Below, piece by piece: positions 47,471 through 59,507 of a stretch of 64,000 bases of DNA; the stretch's first letter is position 1; each line of letters opens with the position of its first letter. Origin of the DNA: Unio delphinus (lineage: Eukaryota; Mollusca; Bivalvia; Unionida; Unionidae). The stretch lies in NCBI GenBank assembly GCA_029339505.1, contig JAQISU010000057.1, forward strand, positions 7,275,501 through 7,339,500. The letters run 5' to 3'. The position numbers and the translations under genes are program-made. The notes below the pieces were generated by a model. The model saw only the letters and a list, made by a program, of their open reading frames with translations, made no database searches and had not been told where the DNA came from.

Positions 47471-48985
47471 GAAAATGGGAAACAGAAACATAAAGATTTT
47501 ACTGTTAAAGAAAAGATTGAAGTATTGGATAGGACTAGGTCCGGTGTTAGACAATCTCAAGTAACTAAAGATTTAGATGTGAAGGAATCAACAATCCAAG
47601 GAACTATGAGAGATGGTGTGGATATGCATTAAAGTGAGGGATTGATGGGGAAAAAAGCAAGACTAGCTGGAGACACACATCCTCATGAAGCCCTGTATCA
47701 GCAGTTTGTGCAGACTAGGGCTGAAATAATGCCTATAACAGGACCAATTGCAAAACCACAAGCTGAACAATTTAACACCGACTTGCATGGCCAAGATCCC
47801 AGCTTGAAAGCAAGCAATTGATAGCTAAACCGTTTTAAGAAGCCACATGGAATTTGCCAGGTGACAGTTTTTGGAGAAATCTGCTTTTTAGATTCGGAAG
47901 CTGCTATGAACTATCCAAATGAATTGAGGGAAACAATAGTGGAAGCTGAATATTCCCCAGAGCAGATTTACAAATGTGATAAAACTGGATTGTGCAAAAA
48001 AAAATGATGCCTCACACCATCCTAGCTGTGAAAAAAGACGAATATGAACATGAAGGGTTTAACAAAATAATGGATTGATTAACTTTGCTGTTTTATGTCA
48101 ATAAAACGGGAAGACACATACTTAAACCACTATGTATCGGAAATTTCAAGTCTTCCAGGTGCTTCTAGACTATCACTTAAATGTGAAGACCCTACCATTT
48201 TCATATGATGCTACAAAAAACAAATGGATGACAGTTGCTTTGTTTGAAAAATGGTTTCAAAATGAGTTTGCATCAGCAGTTCGATCCACCTCGGAAATCT
48301 GAAGAAGGAGTTAATGGCATTGTTATTAATGGACAACTGCCCCACACGCACACCCACGGAGTGCCTGCTTAGTAAGTATGGGAAAATAAATGCCAGCTTC
48401 CTCCCAAAGAATACAACTTCCAAGATTCAGCCTCTGGAACAAGACATAATATTTAAAATGAATTATGGAAGAATTCTTGAAAAAGATTATTTGCGATGAA
48501 ACATCATTTCAGGTGATACTACAAAGTTAATATCTGAAAGAAGTAATTATACCTCAGCAGCAACTCTTGGGATGTCATTTTGCCCAGCTGCATCATGAAA
48601 TACTGAGAGAAACGACTTTGGACAGCATTTACTATTACTCATGATAACAGCGGCAATAACAGTGATGATGACAATAGTTTATTTGATGGATTTTCTGAGA
48701 ATGATGTATTCTAGATTAAGAGGGCATTTGGGAAGCTGATGCGGTCGCATGACATTGTTAATGAATGGCTCACTTTTGACAATGTCTGCCCAGTTGCAGA
48801 CGTTTTGGATGCACAAATTTTTTCAAAATATTAAGTTCAATAACTGCGATGCTGACAATGGTGATGCTTCTGATGATGACAGCGATGACACCACACCTAA
48901 GGTTAATCCACCATCAGCAACAGAAGCAGTCAAAAGTTTAGAGTGTGCTTTCAGATGGATGAAGACGCAAGATATTGATTAAGTT
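47471..48985 (+). pseudogene. Tigger/pogo-type transposase, decayed
   Basis: Collinear blocks in several frames. An N-terminal CENP-B/Psq-like helix-turn-helix (VKEKIEVLDRTRSGVRQSQV, then KDLDVKESTIQ) lies at 47490-47620. A second DNA-binding block (EALYQQFVQTRAEIMPITGP) lies near 47690. Next comes the DDE catalytic region: YKCDKTGLCKK near 47978, LLMDNCPTRTP near 48330, and FLPKNTTSKIQPLEQ near 48410, where the usual final Asp is Glu. The C-terminus has an acidic DADNGDASDDDSDD tract near 48860. At least five stops or frameshifts make it non-functional. The enzyme would cut and paste elements at TA sites. Confidence 0.88.
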
Positions 48986-49335
48986 GAAACTCTTCAGTTG
49001 AGAAATATGATGGACCAAGACCAAACATGACTGCAGCAGTTTCTCAAACAATAAAGTATTAGAACTTACGGACGAGAAAATTTAGCTGCATTAAATTTAT
49101 ATGGACACTTAATTAACCAAATTGGATGTACAGTTACATCATTTGTTTCATTAAGTATTGCTTTTCTTTCCCACCGAATTCAGCCACATAATGATCTGTG
49201 TCAAACATACTAATTATTTCAAATCAGTGTGCGGATATTTTCGGTGGAAAAACTTGTATTGTGCATTCAATGTATGTGATGAGATTTGTGGGTGAGTACA
49301 TGGTGTTGATATTCTATTCATGCAATACATTGGAC

Positions 49336-49337
<2 letters not shown>

Positions 49338-49390
<53 letters not shown>
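49338..49390. repeat. (TA)n microsatellite
   Basis: About 26 TA units inside Tigger-A copy 2, at the position where copy 1 and copy 3 have short TATATA runs. Confidence 0.95.
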
Positions 49391-49397
<7 letters not shown>

Positions 49398-49409
49398 CAC
49401 ACACATATA

Positions 49410-50150
49410 CAGTCGACTCCACTTAACTGCACATCGGTTAACTGCACACTCCGGATAACTGCACGTAGTCATGCCGGTCCCATTTTTTCCCCAATGCTTT
49501 TCAATGGGAACAAACTTTGGATAACTGCACTTCGCTTAAATGCACACTCCGGATAATAGCATGATAAATTTCTGCCTGTGGCATATTATTCAATATAATT
49601 TTACTCCAGTTAACTGCACAATGTACAGTCATGATCAGTTATTGCCAGTCCACTGCTGAAGCGCTTCAAATAAGCCGACAATTATGCCGGTAAATGCGAC
49701 TTTGTAAATGATTGACATGTAAAGGATGCCATACGTGGTATATACATGATAGTATACCCACGCCCACTAGGGAGCAAAAGCATAGGAAAAATCATAGTAC
49801 GGCATGGGAAACATTGCTCGAAACCGTTCAGGTTTGCATGATTTCAAAGCAACAAATGGATGGTTGGAAAGATGGAAAATGCGCAACAAAATTCAATTTA
49901 AACCACAAAACGGTGAAAAACAGGATGCAGACGACTTTGGAGCTGAACGCTTTTCGCTTTTTCTTTGGGAGATGATCCATCAATGTCTGACAGCAGTTTT
50001 CGAATAACAAGCGATCTACAGAATTTCTTGAAATTCGCTATAATTCCTGGATCCATTGGTTGAATCAGTGAAGTTGTGTTCGGAGGAAGGAAAATAAGCT
50101 TAACATTAAAGTAAAAGTTGAAAGAGTGGATTCTAATCATTGTTTAAATT
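49410..50150. mobile_element. Rearranged Tigger-D remnant nested in Tigger-A
   Basis: The left end CAGTCGACTCCACTTAACTG follows TA (49408-49409) and repeats of AACTGCACxxCGGxTAACTGCAC. A plus-strand stretch at 49796-49960 reads FKATNGWLERWKMRNKIQFK, the second helix-turn-helix of a Tigger transposase. A minus-strand stretch at 49975-50137 reads LIFLPPNTTSLIQPMDPGII, the catalytic region. The two parts face each other, so an inversion with deletion has occurred. The right terminus was not found. Confidence 0.7.
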
Positions 50151-50411
50151 TATTCTTCACATATATTCGTGCCGTGCTGATATTTACCAATATATACAAT
50201 CTCTGCAGGAGTTTTCTCATTTAATATACATTGAATTAAAATTGAAAATGTGCTAATGAAACATGCATTTTTTCACCCACTTTTATTACACACACTGATA
50301 ACCCCTCAAACTTTTGGGTACTGTACATGGTTACTTATGACATGGTTCGGTTCATAACACCATCAGGTCATATGGCTCCCAGCTACAGGTTCATAGTGGG
50401 GTCACACTGTA

Positions 50412-51500
50412 CTAGGTAATGAAAACTGATATAATATTCATTAACATTTATTGATAAAAATAAATCTCCAATCAGGAAAAAACGTGCTGGGAGAGATTTG
50501 AATAAGGAAATACTTCCCTGTTGCTACTACAAACCCAATCTAGAATGGACAATGATAATTCATCCTCCCAAAGGGTGCCTTACAGTAGATTTTGCCCAGT
50601 AGTCTTTAACCTTTCTCAAGGACAGACACAACAAGCTTGAAATTAATGAAGGGTGGGAGGTAGACAATCTGCCAATAGCAACAGGCAATGTTGATATAAT
50701 AAAATTAGTTGTATGACTCCCCCAAACTACATTGTTATAATAGCAATACATTATCATTCACAATACTGTTATTTATTAAATATTTTGCTTCGTATTCAAG
50801 GGAAAAAAATATTTGCTGCATTTTACAAAATCTGATGGTTTTCAAACTTTTCTTTTCTTAGTTAAAGACCGATGAGTCAAAAGTTTTAAAGACTTGTTTT
50901 ATTAAAATTTATGATTCTTGTAATTTAACATTTTTAAATGTCTATATATTTTTTAAAATTACAGATAGGATAAGCTCTCAAAAGATATTTTTTACCAAAA
51001 TTGTACTTTTTATTATGAACCCATTTCAACTGCAGTGCCTGATTCCTGAGAAGCAATTCTAAATAAGATTGTGGTTAAATGGAGCATCATACAGCAGCAG
51101 TATAAATTGTGATGACCTTCACCATGTTTACTAAAACTGTTGTTACATTGTTATTTCTCTTTTGAAGTATATATAACTTTGTCTATGTAAAGGTATTAAA
51201 ATGTGCAACACAGTGATATATGTTTTGTTATCATTTATTAATGTATAAGCTCACAACTGTGTCTTGAAATATGACTAGAAAGAAACAAAAACAACTTAAA
51301 AAACTTGCCATGATGTTCAGTGAAACTTTTGTTCATGAAATTGAATGAAATGTTCCTAATGGTATGATAATAAAATAAAGATAATTCTATTTTTAGTATA
51401 TTGGTCAAAAATTGAAATTTCTAGCACTGTTACCGGTAGTTCAAAAGTTATAATAATTTTACTAAAATTGGACAAAAAACACCTAAAACATTTGTTTACT
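50412..51500. other. Intron, nothing recognised
   Basis: No supported feature was found on either strand. Confidence 0.4.
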
Positions 51501-51910
51501 TTACACTTTCGAATATGTACAGTTTATCATGCAGTTTCTCACTAATCCTAGAAATCTTTCAGCAAGATAAAGATAATTAATCAGTATAATTTTTGTCCAA
51601 ATTGTGAGGTCCACATCATCACTATATCTGTAATATAAATATTCTATCAACTTAAATCGTGGATGCAACCCAGGTGAAAAATCATCGCGAACACATTTCT
51701 CTTGAAAGAATTCAACGTCAGCTTCATTCTCCAAATCAATGTCGAAAAAGTACATGAGGCCAGGCATAATCAACTTGATTCAATTCTAGTCATCATTTAA
51801 GTTAATATTATCATCAGAATCATCCAAATCATCAACTACAATGTCGCTACCCTTGCTGTCAACATCCATGTTTATATCAGAGTTGATGTCCATCATTCTA
51901 TCAATCGATT
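51501..51910 (-). other. Unassigned coding-like stretch (acidic protein)
   Basis: The minus strand has two adjoining open pieces. MDVDSKGSDIVVDDLDDSDD lies near 51870-51800, then a stop. 51773-51501 (90 codons) follows with FFDIDLENEADVEFFQEKC and a LIEYLYYRYSDDVD block. The composition is protein-like (acidic, aromatic) and unlike the background. No family was recognised. It may be a remnant of a transposon gene or an unrelated retrocopy. The minus-strand frame at 52017-52223 with two FYPEY segments lies just upstream and might belong to it. Confidence 0.3.
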
Positions 51911-52430
51911 TTCAAAACAAACAATTTCTTGTCCCACGATGCTTTTTTTAAATACAAATATTTCACTGTGTGCTTTAACCATTTCCTGTATTGGTGGGGA
52001 AGTACACAAATATTTGTCATGTAGAACATGTTTCTAGAGACACTACACATGTACATAGTAAAGTACAACCACAGTCATATTCAGGATAAAATGGGATACT
52101 AAAACCGAATGTGTATTCAGGATAGAATGAGGCATTACGACCATAGTCATATTCAAGTAAACATGGGTTAACCAACAATGGACCACCAAACCCATATATA
52201 TACTCTATTATTTGTTCACCCATTTCTAGACTGGTTCACAGTTCTTCCATATAATTAGCACCATGTGTCCTTAATGATTCAGCAAAACACATTTAAAAAA
52301 GGCCTCATGTAAACTGAATATCACATAAAAAAATTCTGTTTGCTCACTCTGCAGTAATCATAAATTTAAACTTTGGTATCCCTAAGCATTAATTTTTGTT
52401 TCTCCCAAATAATGATTTTTAACCACTTTA

Positions 52431-53377
52431 CCATATTTTCGAGTATATTAGACGCACCCATATATAAGACGCGAGTTTTGACAATTCGTGTAAAAAAAAT
52501 ATTTTAAATAAGATGCCCACAAATATAAGACTCACTCGGGCCTCGCCATTTGCCGAACGGAGCAAACCCTATATTGACTGCATATGACATAGCGTTGATT
52601 TTTTAATAACTTATAAGTTATGGTATTGATCTGTATTTAATATTATTTTGTTAAGTACTATTACATTATTGTTCCAATAAAGTGCATAAAAATCTTTTGA
52701 ATATTTCTGTGTTGTTTTGTTAAATATGTACCAGTAAACATCCATTTTCAATTCACATGCATCAAAATGGCTACCGGTACTTTCCTTTGTCATAAATGCA
52801 AATATCTCCAATGTTTTCGATCACTTGCTTTATGTAAACAAGGCTTCACTGACCTTCTTGGCTAGAGTTCAAAGAATTATTTGAGGCAGGGCTGCAACAG
52901 TTATCGTTTGATCTTATCTTCCTCTAGGCTGCTAGGCCTAAGGCTTCAGTGGCTGGGGTTAGTAAATACTGGTATATACTGGTATATAGGGTATATGTGG
53001 GATCAATCTCTTGTTATAAATAACTGAGTGATCAATCACTTGAGTATTTATTAAATTTATCAAATTTTCATGTTGCCGAAGCAAAAATCTTAATACCGAT
53101 TTTAAATTGGACATCATCAAGTTTGCCAAGGAGCATGGCAACAGAGCTGCTGAAAGAGAATTTAGTTGCAGTGAGAAGAACGTACGTGATTGGAAGTTGG
53201 AGAAAGAAGAGCATAAGATGAATCCAAGGAAATGAGATCAAAGAGGTAGATATGCAAGATGGCCGAACATGGAAGAAAGTCTTGCCAACTGAGTATGTTC
53301 GCTTGCATTGGATTGGTACATTTGGCAATTATGTACTGAACATTCAATAGTTTTAAAAACTAGGAATGAAAACACGG
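52431..53377 (+). mobile_element. Pogo-like element with TIRs and transposase fragment
   Basis: The left end CCATATTTTCGAGTATATTA and right end GAAAACACGG are imperfect inverted repeats flanked by TA (52429-52430 and 53378-53379). An ATAAGACGCGAG motif repeats near the left end. A plus-strand stretch at 53100-53280 reads LDIIKFAKEHGNRAAEREFS, then EKNVRDWKLEKEEHK, a stop, and RGRYARWPNMEESLA. This is the N-terminal helix-turn-helix of a pogo-group transposase. No catalytic domain remains. Confidence 0.75.
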
Positions 53378-53442
53378 TAATATTGACCGTAATAATCATC
53401 TGTTGAGAATATCAATTCACCATTTTTTATGTGTTTCTATCA

Positions 53443-54049
53443 CACATTTTACTGTTCTTCTGTGTAAAAGTGGCAGTAAGAAAAACATTTTGGGGACTAT
53501 TTCTGAATACATCCTAATACATCGACTTCTAAGCAATTTTCCGTTAGCCTAATGCCTAGTTGTGTTAAAAACCTTTTCTTTCATTGATTAATTTGCTTGT
53601 GCATAAACAGAAGGAGATAAATTGGGCTTTTCTTTTTCTTTTTTTGCTTGACAAACCCATCGTTTTTGTATGGAGACCACTCTTTATTCCAAAACGCCCA
53701 TGTTATCCTTTTTGCACAGGTTCACCTGTCTATGTGCAGTTCAGACCAGTCTGCCTTAGATCTGAGGCCAAAAGGTCTCAAATCTGGACACAAAATTGGA
53801 TTCTGACCTAGGACAAAGTTTGGGTGGAAAGAAAGAAAAAAAAAACAAGTTGAAAAAATTAGGTTTTTCCGTCTGTATTTTGTACTGCAACTAAAATGTC
53901 CAGATTATTTGGTATCATTGTAAAGTTAAATCTGTCTACCTTTCTATAATACCACCCACTTTAGTGTATCATACATGACCATAATGCTACAGAGCTTGGC
54001 AGTAGGCTACTACCTCCTGCCCTGTAAATGCGGTGCCAGGGTTAATGAG
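53443..54049 (+). mobile_element. TTAA-MITE copy 6 (about 607 bp, diverged)
   Basis: Right end GGGTTAATGAG followed by TTAA (54050-54053). The left terminus is decayed (CACATTTTACTG). It shares GGGGACTATTTCTGAATACA and the dyad CAGGTTCACCTG with the other copies. Confidence 0.8.
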
Positions 54050-54169
54050 TTAATGGCAGAGAACAATTTCCAGGAATTCAAGATAAGATCATTTCTTCCT
54101 CTAAATTCTTGAGGGTTGAAACCATGTTTGATATTCTTCAGAAATAGTAACATTTTTAAATAACACTGG

Positions 54170-54290
54170 ATATAACAGATGTCACTTTGGTACCATTTTC
54201 AATTATGACCAACAATATACATCACACTTTTGGGGGAAGCCTATCAAAAATTTCAATTTGGCCACTGTGTCAGGCACAATGAATGTCTCA
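54170..54290 (+). repeat. ~145-bp satellite-like monomer, single, diverged
   Basis: GGTACCATTTTCAATTATGA, CCAACAATATACATCA and TTTGGCCACTGTGTCAGGCA match the monomer order. Confidence 0.45.
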
Positions 54291-54347
54291 ATGGCACAAA
54301 TCCATCAATATAACACGACCATCTAATCACAAGTACATGTAGTAATA

Positions 54348-55566
54348 CAGTCTCTGTCATAACACAAATTTGGATATAACATGGTCATGGTGTGGCTCTC
54401 GAACTGTGAATCATCATTTTGTGGAAGAGACTGCATATGAATACTACAAGATGATTACGGCATGACTGAAATTTTATAAGTATTTTTCTCATAAATGAAA
54501 AAATAGTTCTTTGTCTTAAAAGGACAAAAAATAATGTGTAAAAAGTTCATTCTGGGATCACATAGGGCTTCGTCAATGTTACAAGTTGGATTTTATTTCT
54601 TATTAGTGGCAAAATATACCATCTGGCAAATTTTCTAATTAATTGGCAACATTGTTGGCTGTTTAAACTTGTATATACAACCAATGGTTTGGAATGGAGA
54701 AATTCAGAGGCCCCATGAAAGGTTGCCTAAACCTGATATAAAATGCACTTAAATTTATCTACTGTTACATGCTGTTCCAATAAGAAACGTTTGGTTCTTC
54801 AAAGCTGTCCTTTAGCGGTGACTTCAATAACACATGCACCTTCATCAAAAGAAAGCAGACTACAATCTTCACTGAAAACAAAAAAAACTTTCTTCAAAAC
54901 ATGTAAGAACCAAAAGTATACAAAGCAATTGAATCTAATGGATTTTTTTGCATTTTCCAACATGACTGCAACATGTAAACTGTGCCGTAAAAATTTCCTT
55001 TTTGCTGGGAAAAAAGTTATGCTTAGAACGCTACCATAAAAGGCTTAAAATGCAAACTAACTTTTACCAGCTTGGGACATACTGAAAAGTAAATGGGCTT
55101 CATCATTCGTTACGTGATTGTGCTATGTTTTCCACTGAATTCAGACTTTTGTCTTGTGACAAAATTATTGAATATTTTAGATCTCTGTGTGTGCATATCT
55201 TGTACTGTGAATTCAATGTATGTCATGAGATTCACAGGCGAGTACACAGTGTTGATACTCCTATTTATGCTATACATTAAACATGTATATACATACATTA
55301 CACATGCATATGTACCATTTTGTCATTCTCTAAACAGTAAAATATTATGTATTCCTTCTGTTTTTAATACAGGTGTATTTCTCATTTAATATGAATCAAT
55401 TTAAGATGTAACTGCACTGATGGAGCACATATTTTACTGCCCACATTACCCACCACACCGCAATTTTGTTTGGGTACATGCATCATTTTCTTTTGCTAAC
55501 TGACCTGGTTGCTTATAACATGGGTTCTATGGCTCCCACCTACCATATTATAGCAGGATCACACTG
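54348..55566. mobile_element. Tigger-A copy 3 (1219 bp)
   Basis: Ends CAGTCTCTGTCATAACAC and ATTATAGCAGGATCACACTG, with TA on both sides. Subterminal parts match copies 1 and 2. The middle (about 54560-55060) is foreign. It holds a plus-strand frame, 54743-55039, with MTATCKLCRKNFLFAG and, after a shift, YHKRLK. This resembles a BED-type zinc finger as found in hAT transposases, but the identification is tentative. Confidence 0.7.
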
Positions 55567-55568
55567 TA

Positions 55569-56869
55569 ATAACAATATTATGAAGATCTTCTCATGAAAA
55601 CTCATGTTAATATGATCATGCATACTGAAGAAATGCAATGTATTGTATGATTCAGGAATGTGTTCTTAAGAATGAGTAACTTCTGCAAGGTTACCTGTCC
55701 ATGAACAAGTAAATTATGTTAACATGAAACGGAGTAGGCCTAGAAATGGCAGAAGGTCCTGTATCATATGACTGATGTTGACACAAACATCATTCATACT
55801 TACAAACAAGTACTATATGCATGCATTATATACCTATATTGCGTATACTGAAATTTATATAAAAGGAATTAAATCTGATGCATCTTCTATGAATGCTACC
55901 AATGGATGCAATAGTACTGGTTTAGGTGACATCTTTTGAAGGATACATCAGAAACAAATTTCATTCGCTTTAGGGTAGGTCTTCCCCAAGGAATCTGTTG
56001 GTGTGAACTTGAAACCATCATGAGCGACTATGATGATTTTTCCCATGAGATGCATCAAGACGGATAGTTTTCTTGTAAAGCTAGGGCAAAATAAAATGTT
56101 TAAAGAAAAGTCAAGAAAACAGGCTAAAACTAAACTTGGCTGTAACAGGGAATTTGATTTTTTTAAAAAGGGGAATTCAATAGAAAAATCGCATCTGTTA
56201 CATATGCAAGATATACCTCTCAGCTGTGGACAAAACCAGTGGATTGTTTGTATGTCGGGTAATCGCAAAGAAAGACACACTGTTATAGAAAAAAAAATGA
56301 AAAGAGAACAGGGCATATAAATGAAAGTCAAGTGGCTGAGTTCCCAGTTCGACGCAAAACTTTGTACAAACCAGTCTCAGCCTAAGCCAGCCAATGTAAA
56401 CTTTTGTCTGATGTCTTTGATAAAATTGGGGACAGTAAGTTCAGAGCCAAAGTGAAGCAAGACATAGCTACTGATCCATGTTTGTGACTGTTGAACTTTA
56501 TTCAGAGTTATATTATTCAGAGTTATATTATTAAATCATTTTCATTGCCAACACAATGACAATGGGGGAAAAACAAATTAATTAAAAGGTTTGCGTAAAC
56601 TTTATTGTTTTCTCATGTATGAGGTCTGCAGCCCAAGTATGTCGCTGTCCTTAGTCTAAGTTAAGTATACCTTTTTCAGGAAAAATATGACTAGGTGAAA
56701 TATCCAGTATTTTACATGCCACAGATCCATACTGCATGCATTTAGTTGGTGTAGTTTAATAAAAAGTAAACTGTCCTTTAACTATGAAAACATGGACAAG
56801 TGGGTCTTCTGTATGGACAAGTTCTTAAGAGATCTTGTCCATAGATAACTTGATTTTGAAACAATTTCT
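55569..56869. other. Intron with an unassigned coding-like stretch
   Basis: 55940-56480 has low stop density on the plus strand. 56030-56320 reads REFDFFKKGNSIEKSHLLHM and ends in KRKERH-like basic residues. A second frame at about 56340-56480 reads EFPVRRKTLYKPVSA and SDVFDKIGDSKFRAKVK. The two may be parts of one decayed gene. No family was recognised. The rest of the interval shows nothing. Confidence 0.3.
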
Positions 56870-57730
56870 GCACCCCTTCCATAGGAGCAACAATGACAAG
56901 ATCTTCAAGCTGGCCACTGTGTTTCCCTTATTGGGACATTAGATCAGCACCATTTTCATTTAGAACCTACTTGATATTGTATCTTTAGTGAAAACCCCAT
57001 AATGATATGAGCATCAAATTCAAGAGCAGACGGCTTTTATAGCCTGTTATGGAGGCCATATATTGGACATCAGATCAACACCATTTTGATTTTGGACCAA
57101 CTATACATAACAAGTGTTTTGGTGAAAATCTCATATCCATATTTTTTCATTCAGGAGAAGCACCAATAACAAGATACATTTCAAGATGGCCACTATGGCA
57201 GCCATATTGGATATCAGATTGGCACCATTTGCCTTCAGTACCAATCAAACAAAATAAGAATTCATCTACTGAAAACCCCATTATTATATAACCATCCATT
57301 CAGGAAGAGTAGATATAACAAGATTCTAAAGATGGCTCCTGTAGTGGCCACATTGGCAATTAGTTTGGCTCTGTTTTCATATAGGAAAATTAGACATCAT
57401 TAGAAATCATCTGGGGAAATTACTACATCAACATGACTTTCCATTCAGGAGGAGTGGCAATAACAATATTTTCAAGATGGCCAATGTGGGGGATATATTG
57501 AACATCAGATCTGCTCTATTTTCCTTTGGGACCAACCAGACTTCATAAAAAATTGTTTCAGTGAAAAACCCATAGTGAAATGGCCATCTACTCAGGAGAA
57601 GTAACAATAAGATTTTCAAGGTGGCCATGCTGGTGGCCATACTAAATATCAGAAATAATAAGAAGTATTCTGGTAACCATGATTTCCTTTTAGGAGCATC
57701 ATCAATAGCCATTTTCAAGCTGGTCACTAA
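56870..57730 (+). repeat. ~145-bp satellite-like array, about 6 units
   Basis: Each unit runs CATTCAGGAGRAG, RYAATAACAAGATTTTCAAG, ATGGCCACTATGGCAGCCAT, TTGGAYATCAGATCRGCACC, then ATTTT and a GGACCAAC(C/T)AGACATCATAA tail. Equivalent points fall near 56923, 57050, 57197, 57343, 57487 and 57632, giving a period of about 145 bp after a shorter first step. The units are 70-80% alike by eye. Confidence 0.8.
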
Positions 57731-58609
57731 ATCATAGGAAATGTGTAAACCAGTGGGAGATTTTTTTGGTTATTTTTATTGTGCGCATTAAGTATTTTGG
57801 TGTTACATAACTGGTACAGTGATGTCCAACGTCCATATACACATTTTGTTTGTACATATGGTGAGTATTATGTGAGTTGTTTGATTGCATGTGCCTGATA
57901 TGCAACCACCAATTTCTATTAACAAGTTCCCTGTTCCACTGTTCACTCCTCCAATGACTCTCGTAATGTCAACTTCAACCATTCTGGATGCAATAAATTA
58001 TTCAATATTTTATCAATGGTATCAAAATAACTATTGTACATCTGGATACTACATGGCACTGTTAAGTTTTTAGGAATCACACTGTAATGGTTTTACAATA
58101 ACTCCATGCCTTGTCATTTTGTAAGTTGTCTGTGTGTGATAGATTGGTTTACTTTTAATTATTTATATATTTCATATGTATTTGTTGTATGTCTTCTGGT
58201 GATTCTTTATCTGTGTCATCACCATGTCCAATCAAATCCCAACAGCACATGGAGGCGTAACTTCGTAATTTCTCCCATATACCTCAGATTGTTATTTCTC
58301 CCCCAGTTATTATTACAAGTGTTTTGATAAAATTCAAGTCAGATCCCCACTGTCCTACATGAAAATCTGACTGCGACTGCTTTGGGGGTCTTGTTCTGGT
58401 ATCCTATGTTATAACCATAATCACTATTTTTATCAGGCAATCAGATAAAGTCTTGTACATTTGCATTTGGGAGATTGAGCAGCATGGCTGAACATCACTA
58501 ATGTGTGTCAAATGATTTTATTCGTTTTAAGATTTCTAAAAACTGCATTTCCATGGGCCAATTCAAAGTTTGCCAGAACATCACACCTAAGCCGTCATCA
58601 GATCTTCAC
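57731..58609. other. Intron, nothing recognised
   Basis: No supported feature between the satellite array and an outlying monomer. Confidence 0.4.
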
Positions 58610-58880
58610 TTAGGACAGTAAAGATCCAGTTTTATTCAGATTAGTACCTACCAGACGTTATAAGAAGTCTTTTAGTAAAACATCAAGTTGAAAATGAGTA
58701 TCCATTCAGGAGGTATTGTAATAACAAGAATTTCAAGATGCCCCAAAAGCAGCACCATTAAGGACCAACCAGACCATGAGGTGAATGTATGTGTAATGCT
58801 CCATGCCAATACTCCAGTTAGTTTACGCGAACAGCAATAACAAACTTCTGCCAACTTACAGACAGACAACAGAAACCAGT
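58610..58880 (+). repeat. ~145-bp satellite-like monomers, about 2 units
   Basis: TTATAAGAAGTCTTTTAGTA, TATCCATTCAGGAGGTATTG and GGACCAACCAGACCATGAGG follow the family order and orientation. Confidence 0.55.
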
Positions 58881-59456
58881 ATATCCCATGCTCTCCTGTT
58901 CATATATCCCTCAACTGTAACTGACTTGCTTAAACTTAAACACAACACATCAAGAAGAAATTTTCTTGTAGGCTGGTATTAGAATACCTCGTTCCAAACC
59001 TATTACTTTTAAGTCATTATCCCTTCTTTTTGTTCTGTTAGGGTTTTGTTTTGGGAGGAGAGAATCATAATTCACTTGTCTTTTTTAAGGGGTGGTTCAA
59101 ACCAATAGCAATTTGATTTATTGTGGAAAAATGCCTTTCTATGTATTTCTTTCTTAAGGTCTTCTACCCATGTAAACAAACTTGTGAGAAACATTAAATA
59201 AACAGATGTCAACAACTGTAAAGCAAAAATGTGACAACAACATCTTAATCAATTTTTCATCATCATTTTCTAGTACTGACAACAAATAGTGACAACATTC
59301 ACTCACTACTATCACTACTGTCAATACTGGAATGTGTTACTCAAGTCTAACACTATTTACTACCATACAAGACAAAAAAAATACATAGTTTTGGTAATTC
59401 ATATTACCTGTACACTGCACATGTAATAAACAACAAAAACTAGAGATTTTTCTTAC
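58881..59456. other. Intron, nothing recognised
   Basis: Intron directly downstream (gene sense) of the exon at 59457-59507. No other feature. Confidence 0.45.
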
Positions 59457-59507
59457 CTTCCACTGTATTGAGTATAACCACTGGTCTCTCAAATGTGTAT
59501 TGTTGGC
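59457..59507 (-). CDS. CMIP: CMIP exon, end of the PH domain (17 codons)
   Basis: Minus-strand internal exon with a strong acceptor (TTTTCTCCCGTTTCAG before 59507) and donor GTAAGAAA after 59457. It is 51 bases, phase 0, encoding ANNTHLRDQWLYSIQWK. The last helix of a PH domain carries an invariant Trp, here within RDQW. CMIP has a nearly identical AANSYLRDQWFHSLQWK at the end of its N-terminal PH domain (from memory of the vertebrate protein). This is the most N-terminal CMIP exon in the window. Earlier PH-domain exons were not found to the right and should lie beyond 64000. Confidence 0.88.

Larger units (their letters stand above)
46555..50409 (+). mobile_element. Tigger-A copy 2 (3855 bp, with decayed transposase)
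   Basis: The ends CAGTGTGACCCCGCTATAGC and GTGGGGTCACACTG are flanked by TA (46553-46554 and 50410-50411). Subterminal sequence matches copies 1 and 3, for example GGCATGGCTCCYGAAAT near the left end. It holds a full-length but broken pogo/Tigger transposase, so it is a fossil of the autonomous form. A rearranged second Tigger lies inside at 49410. Confidence 0.85.
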
